Assembly: GCA_015499985.1 (NCBI GenBank)
Contig: JAAAUF010000919.1
Coordinates: forward strand, 1-16,160
Direction of reading: 5' to 3'
Origin: Haplosporangium gracile
Lineage: Eukaryota; Mortierellomycota; Mortierellomycetes; Mortierellales; Mortierellaceae
Length of the DNA stretch: 16,160 nucleotides
A program made the position numbers and the translations under genes. A model generated the notes under the pieces. The model worked only from the letters and a program-made list of their open reading frames with translations. It was not told the origin of the DNA and did no database searches. Position 1 is the first letter of the stretch. Each line of letters begins with the position of its first letter. Below, piece by piece: positions 10,001-16,160 of this stretch.

Positions 10001-13000
10001 CGGCCGAGGTAGGGCTGAAAGCGCTGGCCAAAGGTGGCAGGGAGGTACACAAGCAACGAGATGAAGCCCTCGCGAATGTATGACTTAGGCGAGTCGGTGT
10101 TGATGATAATCTCGGGAAGCAAGCCCTCCAAGCGCTCCAAACCAAGACCCGCCAGGACCTCAGAGAGACCTTGGGCAGCTCCCTGGCGATCGACTCCGGA
10201 GGTGTCGGACTTGAGGGTGTCCACGAGCTCGTGAACCAAGTTAGGGAAGTTGGACTCTCCAAGCTTCTCGACTAATGTTCCCAAGGCCTTTGCAGCAGTA
10301 GCTCTTGCATCGGGGACAGGGTCAATGAGAACCTCCTTGACGCCAGGCAAAAGACGGGGCAGGTAGGGGATGAGATCCTTCTGGTCGGTCAAAGACGCCA
10401 TGTTACCGACAATCTGAGAAGCCTTCTTCTTAATATCGGTAGCACGCTCACGAAGACCACGCTCCAAGATAGGCATGACCAAGGCCAGCGAGGGAGAGTC
10501 GATATAATGGACAAACGAGGTTCCCAACAAGGCGGTCAAAGCGGGATGGGTCTTAGTGTTGGGGTCGCAAAGAGCGGCCATCATGATGGGGACAAGATCC
10601 TGGATCTCGGGGTTCGAGATAACCTCGCCGAACTGGGTCAAGGCAAGACGGGCAGCGTCCTGGACGGCGGTGTGAGAGTCTGTTAAGACATCCGAGAGAC
10701 GAGGAATGATAGTAGGCAAGGAGATGGACAACTGCTTAGGGGCACAGAAAGCCATGGATCCCAAAAGTTCGACGGATCCCTTCTTGGTACGCCACTGACG
10801 ATCGTCCAAACCAGCCATCAATGAGGGCATGATCAGCTTGACACAGTGGCCTGAAAGCTTGCCCATGATGGCACGGGAAGTCTCGGCAGTAGCCTGGCGA
10901 ACATCACTGACAGCGTCACCAAAGCAGACAAGCAACAAGGGCAAAATCTGGATAATGTAGGGCTCGAAGAGACGGCCGAGAGTCTGAGAGAGGGTCTCGA
11001 AGGCAATCATGGCACCCTCACGAGCATGGGCATCCTTCTTGTCGTCAACTGCGGCCTTCAAGGAGGCCATCACAGAGAACTCCTTAAGGGCAGAGATACC
11101 ACGACCCTTGATGACACCAGCAAGACCGTAGGCAGCACCACGGCGCTCAGAATACTTCTTGGAGTGGAAGGTCTTATCCATCAAAGTCTTGAGAAGCTCA
11201 GGGACCTGATCGGGGATGCACTTGACCAAACCAGGCAAGCAGTTGGCAACCGCAACCTGGACGGGCTCCGAAGGCGTGTTGAGGGTCTCGATGAGCTTTT
11301 GAACGGCCGAGGGAATCTTGGGAGAAGAGGCATCCAAGTGACGAGCAAGAGCACCGAACAAAATAACGGCAGACTCACGAATACGATCCTGGGTCTCAGA
11401 GTTGCGAGCGGGCTCAGAGAGGTAGTTCTCAAAGACGGGGATCAAAGTGTGGACGTTCTCGGCACCGTGAGCAGTAATCATGGCCAAACCTGCGTCCAAC
11501 ATGCCCTGACGGACATCGGCACTGCGGTCGCCCAAAGCGTCCTGGCGGATCAAGAACTCGGCGAAGGGCTGGAGATCGGCGGCAGTCATGAGAGGAGCAA
11601 TGTGCTTCAAAGCCATCGACAGACCGAAACGCTGATCGGTGGGCTCCTGACGGCTGAGAGACTCTTGGATCAAAAGACCATACTCATTGTACTGAGGGAC
11701 AATGGGCTGGGCCTTCTCATGGTACAAGATGTAAATCGCTCCCAAAGTGGCTGTGACAGTATCGGGGTACAGCTTGACAGCACCGGCAATAGCCTTTCCT
11801 GCTGCTTGACGAACAAAACCATTCTCGTGGATGACATATGGAAGCAAAGCATCGGCGTAGGTGGGCTCAACCTCCATACCATTGTCCTCCCAGAGCTCAA
11901 AGGCCAGCTTGGCGTTGGTGGTATCCTCGTCATAGCAGGCAGTCCAGAGCTCGCGCGAAAAGTCGATGACAGTCAACTCCAGTGGCTCGAGAGCACCCAA
12001 GGCGGCTTGACGAACCAAAGTTTCGTTGTAGAGAAGACCGCCCAGGAGAACGTTGATCTCGTCCAAGGTAGCGGACTCGCCCATGGAGTGAGTCAAATCA
12101 CCCAAGGAAGTTCTGGCAGTCTTGGCAAGCTGAGGGTACTCCTTGATGATCGAAAGGAGAGAGTCAATCATCTCCTTGCGAGGCAAAGAGTCTGAGGCTC
12201 CAGAGAGGGCGTGGTATGAAACAATGTCGACAGCGATTTGGACCTGCTCCTGAGAAACCTCCTTGGCATCAGCGGATGACTTCTCAGGGCTGACAATACC
12301 GCCGCTTTGGAGAATCTTGTGGATCAAAGGGAAGCAGTAAGCAAAGCTGGAAGGAAGCAAGGCCTGCTTCTCAGTAACGAAGCGGAGACGGTAGAGGACA
12401 CGAGAAACAAGATCCTCCAATGGTTCCTCTGTCCAGTTCTCAGGAACTTCCTTCACATCCAAGCTGCGGAGGGTGGCCAAGGCCAAAGGCACGCGGATGC
12501 TATCAAGACGCTCCGAGACACAGCGACCAAGAGTCAGATAGGTATCGACGGCGACAGAACCAACCAAGGGACCACCACGCTTCACAACTCCGTTCAACAA
12601 AAGACGGACGAGCTCGACAAGTCTGGCAGTCAACTCTTCGGCATTTCCATCTACAAGAGCGCGGATGGTGGCCAGACCACGTATCAAGTGAACATATGTG
12701 TTCTGGACGTTCTTGCGGATGTTCGACTCCTTTGCAAGCTGGGCATCAACAGAGGCCTGCTCATCCCTGGTCAACTTGGGTGCAGAGGAAGCAGCTGCGG
12801 TCGCGGCGGGCTTCTTGGCAGAGAGCGCCTTTTTGACATCGCGGTTGAACTTTTGCTCATCGAATGCGGGGCGGCTGCGGTCAGCGCCTCCCTGTTTCTT
12901 CATGCCCTTCAAGACGTCGACGAAGAGCTCACCTTCGGGGTGCTTCCAGATACCGATTTCCTGTTCGCCAACCCTGTCCAAAAGACTGGAATCGAGATCC

Positions 13001-15980
13001 TGCTCAACATGGCCAATAAAGATGGGAATCATGGACGAAGGGGCGATGAAGACAAGACTGGAGATGGTTGACATGGCAGCCTTGTACATCAAAGGCGACG
13101 TCGAATCCAGGCTGGCAGCGGCCATCACGAGCTCATTAATGCGATCCTCATAGTCCGAAACGAGGCGTCCAGGGTCAAGTCTGGCACGTTGAACCATGCT
13201 CATCCAGTCGTATTTCTTGGTGGGCGAGGCAATGGCCTCGTGGTGGGACAAGACAATCAATTCCGTTGCCACCTTGGCCATGACGCTCTGGTCGGCGTCA
13301 GGGTTGTAGGTGGTAATAGCGGACAAGATTTCTGAAAGGCGGTATGCGGCGATATGAGGGTCTGTCGAGATGCTGGAAGCGGCAAGAAATGGGGTCGAAT
13401 CCTTGACGGGTGTCTCGAGGAGGTTGACCCAGCGAAGAAGCGACTCCCTAATGATGTTTCCGACATTTCTGACGTCGTTCTTGGCGCAACGCTGGAGAGC
13501 AAGGAAGGCCTCCTTGCGAGCATCTGCGTAGGGTGAAGCAGCAGCAGAGTAGATGAATCCTGTTCCGATGGCCAATTTAGCCTCCTCCGATGCGTCCTTC
13601 TCAGCCATCAAAGCCTCAAGAGCATGCACAAACCAAACGCCCTCCTCGGCAGTGGTCAACTTGGTGTACACCTTGTCAAACAGCACCAAAGATGGCTTTG
13701 GGGAGACGACAAGGGCAGATTTGATAAGCTGGCGAGCAGGAGCATCGCCCTCCTTGGCAAGTCGATAAGCAGCAGCGACTGCGACGTAGCCCTCCAATGG
13801 TCCATCCTTGTATGTCAATGGCGCCTTTTGGATGTTGTTGAACGCAGCAATCAAGGGGGTCATGAGCAGAGAGACGCTCTTTACAGATTCCTGAGCATAT
13901 TCAGCTATTATTGGTTCAAAGGTATAAAAAAATTACAGGCATAATTAGAACCACTAACATGATATATTAATGTTTCTGCCAATCAAAGAATTCCAGTGCA
14001 GAGTTCTTACCCTTCCAAATCAGATCACCCATGCCGCGAGCCCAGGTCTTGCGGAGAGAAGCACGAGTGCTTCCGAGAGCAGCAACACCAGTCTTGATCG
14101 TGGCAGCAACCTCGGATACGTCCTTTCCTGAAGCCAAAAGCACCTGGAGGTGCGAGATGGTGGCGTCGATGCCAAAGGTGACAGCAGCCTCATTGGACTC
14201 CTTAGTGGTCATCATGTTCAGTCCTTGGAGAGCCTTGATAGAAACAGCCTCTGACTTGGTCGCAGTCGTCTTTCCGAGACAGTCGTAAAAGATACCACGG
14301 TGGTCGGGCAATGCAACCTTGCCAGTCGTAAGCAACTTTGTCATTTCCGTCACAATCTTCAAAACATGTTCCTCCTCCTTGCTTTGCGCGGCCAATTGCT
14401 TGAACAGAGCGTTGGAAGAAGTTCGAGCAGATTCCGAGGTCGAGCGCAATCCATTCAACAAAGGATCCTGAAGCGATGAGCTGAAAATCGAAGATGGGTC
14501 GAATGAAAGAGCCTTCACAAGGTGGACCAACACTACACGTTTGGAAGAAAAAAAATCGCAAATAAGTTAGGATAAGCGACCTCCGTTTCCTTATCTTATT
14601 GGAAATGAAACGAGTGCAAGAAAATACATACAGGCAAAGACAATCTCGGGAGCACGAAGAACAAGGCGCTCCATGGTTGGAAGAAATTCTGCCTTAAAGA
14701 TATCCAGTGTCACGTAATTCTTGATAAAGTCATTGAATGCAGTCTAAATAGCAATAGGAAAAATAGGAAAATCATGCGTAAGTTGGAGAACGTGTGAGTG
14801 GGGTTGACAAGGTGTTTTGATGCTGTGGTGGAAACTTACGGCAGATCGAGCTGGTACTGCCTGCTTGGAAGAAATCAAGTTGGTCAAATAATACTTGACG
14901 ATGGCGTCCTTATATGCTGAAATGTGTCCCTTTGCGACCTCCGTGTTATGCCTGAGGCGAAGAGCGACATCGATCACAGTTCCCAATAATACAGAGTTGA
15001 GGTATGATGGTGTAGTCGTAGTCGAGGTAAGGTGCTCCAAGAAAAAGGGAATAAACGACGCATTCTAAATATTTGAAACAAGAGTAATGTGCCTGTTAGT
15101 ACAGTTGCCCTTGGCCAACATGTCGTACATCCCACAACATAAACAAACGCACGCCAGAATCAACAAAACAAACAGATAAAATTTACCTTGCGAATACTGC
15201 GGCGGACGTCTCCGATAGCTCCGTGAGCTACGCTCTTCTTGTTGGCATCGACTAGACCATCGATGAGGAAGGCCTGGCAACTAATAAGGGTCTTAGCGTG
15301 CGGCGAAGGAGTTTCTGACTTGGATCCCAAAACGCAGTTTAACAGCACGTTCACCCAGTTCAAGAGGACAAAGCGGTTGGTCGCTGCGGTGATATAAACA
15401 CTATTGTCGAAGTATAGATCCGTCGTCGTCAATGTTAGCGATAGGATACTCGTGGCGATACTACATAGTATTGGATGATACCCGCTGGTATTCCGATCAT
15501 TACCCGTCTGTGCTCTTGGCTGACAATCTCTCGGTCTCCTTGTGGATGGCAGGGACCATGAGTTTCAAGAACTCCTCGGCGTTCCAAGCATGAAGCTCGG
15601 TCAAAATATCCAGCATTGTCAGGCGCGAGGCTCTGTCAGTATAACGGGGGTATGAGATGAAGAGAACATGGAGCAGTCCAGGGAGCAACTCGACCGGCAA
15701 GTCTATTAGTCAGAGAAGGGGAACCAAGTGTTAATTTGGTGGCGGGTGGTCCGATCTGTGCAGATATATTTTTCCCAGGCACGCCAAATTGAACAAAGGG
15801 CGTGAAGAGCCATATCGCTCACAAACCTTTGCGCTTGATACGAACGAGAAGTAAGTGGAGGAGCTGCGTGCGTTCATTCACAGAGGAGGTTGTGATGGAT
15901 GGCAGGAGCGTCTCCTTGATGTATTGTGACCATGTGTTCTCGGAGGGGTCGTGCGACCCAGCAGCATCAGTAGCCTGCAT
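7014..15980 (-). CDS. GCN1: eIF2-alpha kinase activator Gcn1 (nine exons, 2697 aa)
   Basis: Giant cytosolic HEAT-repeat protein that binds translating and collided ribosomes. With Gcn20 it activates the kinase Gcn2 when uncharged tRNA accumulates, leading to eIF2-alpha phosphorylation. Exons (minus strand): 15980-15827, 15702-15504, 15400-15187, 15064-14840, 14743-14632, 14532-14011, 13904-8321, 8209-7881, 7768-7014. All eight junctions keep phase and give 2697 residues, against about 2670 in yeast and human. A Lys/Ala-rich linker lies near 825-850, followed by the conserved LTRDEQASVDAQLAKES. The eEF3-like HEAT region is about 1397-1690 and includes GSVELLGSMAFCAPKQL. KAVDLLLPELERGLFDDNWR is near 1810-1830, then an acidic loop (about 1847-1871). 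The Gcn2 RWD-binding part follows; Arg2286 in SNSIREASAL appears equivalent to yeast Arg2259. The tail is acidic. I chose ATG 15980 because it is the first in-frame ATG and leads into the conserved KGDLP region. Confidence 0.96.
7769..7880 (-). other. GCN1: GCN1 intron 8 (112 nt)
   Basis: GTATGA donor after SNP, acceptor ATTGTAG. Joins EASNP(G/E) to ESMWLASAKLLGAF in phase 1. The intron reads partly open, but splicing is needed to reach the 7768-7014 exon. Confidence 0.85.
8210..8320 (-). other. GCN1: GCN1 intron 7 (111 nt)
   Basis: GTACAT donor at the end of the large exon, acceptor ACCATAG. Splicing creates ILSTLSLLLQKVPAHLKPF, a continuous HEAT helix pair; unspliced, the frame stops at 8302. 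Confidence 0.9.
13905..14010 (-). other. GCN1: GCN1 intron 6 (106 nt)
   Basis: GTAAGA donor and AATAATAG acceptor. Joins GDLIWK to AEYAQESVKSVSLLMTP in phase 1. Confidence 0.88.
14533..14631 (-). other. GCN1: GCN1 intron 5 (99 nt)
   Basis: GTATGT donor, CTAAC branch-like site, T-rich tract and GTGTAG acceptor. Joins PEIVFA to LLVHLVKALSFD. Confidence 0.92.
14744..14839 (-). other. GCN1: GCN1 intron 4 (96 nt)
   Basis: GTAAGT donor, T-rich 3' part and ATTTAG acceptor. Joins VPARSA to TAFNDFIKNYVTLD in phase 0. Confidence 0.92.
15065..15186 (-). other. GCN1: GCN1 intron 3 (122 nt)
   Basis: GTAAAT donor, ACTAAC branch site about 34 nt before the TATTTAG acceptor. Joins VRRSIRK to NASFIPFFLEHL in phase 0. 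Confidence 0.92.
15401..15503 (-). other. GCN1: GCN1 intron 2 (103 nt)
   Basis: GTAATG donor, GCTAAC branch-like site, CAATAG acceptor. Joins SAKSTD to GVYITAATNRFVLLNW in phase 2, matching the GCN1 pattern. Confidence 0.88.
15703..15826 (-). other. GCN1: GCN1 intron 1 (124 nt), weaker donor
   Basis: GTTTGT donor, TTAAC branch-like site and CTAATAG acceptor. A better-looking GTGAGC lies four bases downstream but breaks the frame of the next exon, so GTTTGT is preferred. The junction reads RIKRKDLPVELLPGLLHVL. Confidence 0.8.
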
Positions 15981-16160
15981 CAATATGGGTTCTTTGTATG
16001 TGGGGGAAAGCGACACTGCCAACAGCGGTATTGGTAAAAGGACAGAGGACTGGCTGTTGTGGCGAGAAGGGGGAGGAGGAGGAAGTAGTGTGAAAGGGAG
16101 GGCGGGAGGAATGAACGCCTTTCAAGAGGAGAAGTGGCGAAGTGAAGAGAAAAAGGAATG
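15981..16160 (-). promoter_or_regulatory. GCN1: Pyrimidine-rich 5' flank of GCN1
   Basis: On the coding (minus) strand this is C/T-rich, as before the transporter. The reading frame stays open upstream to about 16121 but contains no ATG, so it is probably leader. The base before the ATG context is not optimal (T at -3). The promoter continues past the window. Confidence 0.6.

Noticed and set aside
11026..12195. 389-codon open frame with an ATG on the + strand inside GCN1
   Set aside because: It lies fully antisense to the conserved HEAT-repeat exon; its length follows from the GC-rich codon bias of GCN1, and its translation shows no domain.

Overview
The window looks like nuclear DNA of a filamentous fungus. 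Both recognisable genes carry short spliceosomal introns (96-271 nt) with GTRNGT-type donors, CTAAC-like branch sites and YAG acceptors. Their 5' ends lie in long pyrimidine-rich tracts, and non-coding DNA is rich in homopolymers. Intron style and protein character suggest an early-diverging fungus such as a Mortierella-type Mucoromycota species, but this is inference and not proven by the sequence.

Layout: (1) 1-543 may hold the last exons of a + strand gene that enters from the left; it is unidentified and low confidence. (2) 544-3540 is about 3 kb of low-complexity DNA with no gene I can support. It has a G17 run, an A15 run, a 6-bp tandem repeat, CT/GA/AC microsatellites, a purine-rich block and a few coding-like scraps. 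(3) 3541-4052 is the promoter/leader of the next gene, with paired GATA sites and a roughly 400-nt pyrimidine tract. (4) 4053-6819 (+) is a complete three-exon oligopeptide transporter (OPT family, 792 aa). (5) 6820-7013 is a 194-nt convergent spacer. (6) 15980-7014 (-) is a complete nine-exon GCN1 gene (2697 aa by my splice model). (7) 15981-16160 is its pyrimidine-rich 5' flank.

Both confident genes concern nitrogen and amino-acid supply. OPT imports small peptides. Gcn1 senses stalled or colliding ribosomes and, with Gcn20, activates the eIF2-alpha kinase Gcn2 during amino-acid starvation. They are convergent neighbours with separate promoters, so the proximity is probably accidental. I found no CRISPR array, rRNA, tRNA, complete transposon or new multi-gene system. 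The least explained parts are the left-edge exon series and the intergenic fragments near 2096 and 2530-2870.
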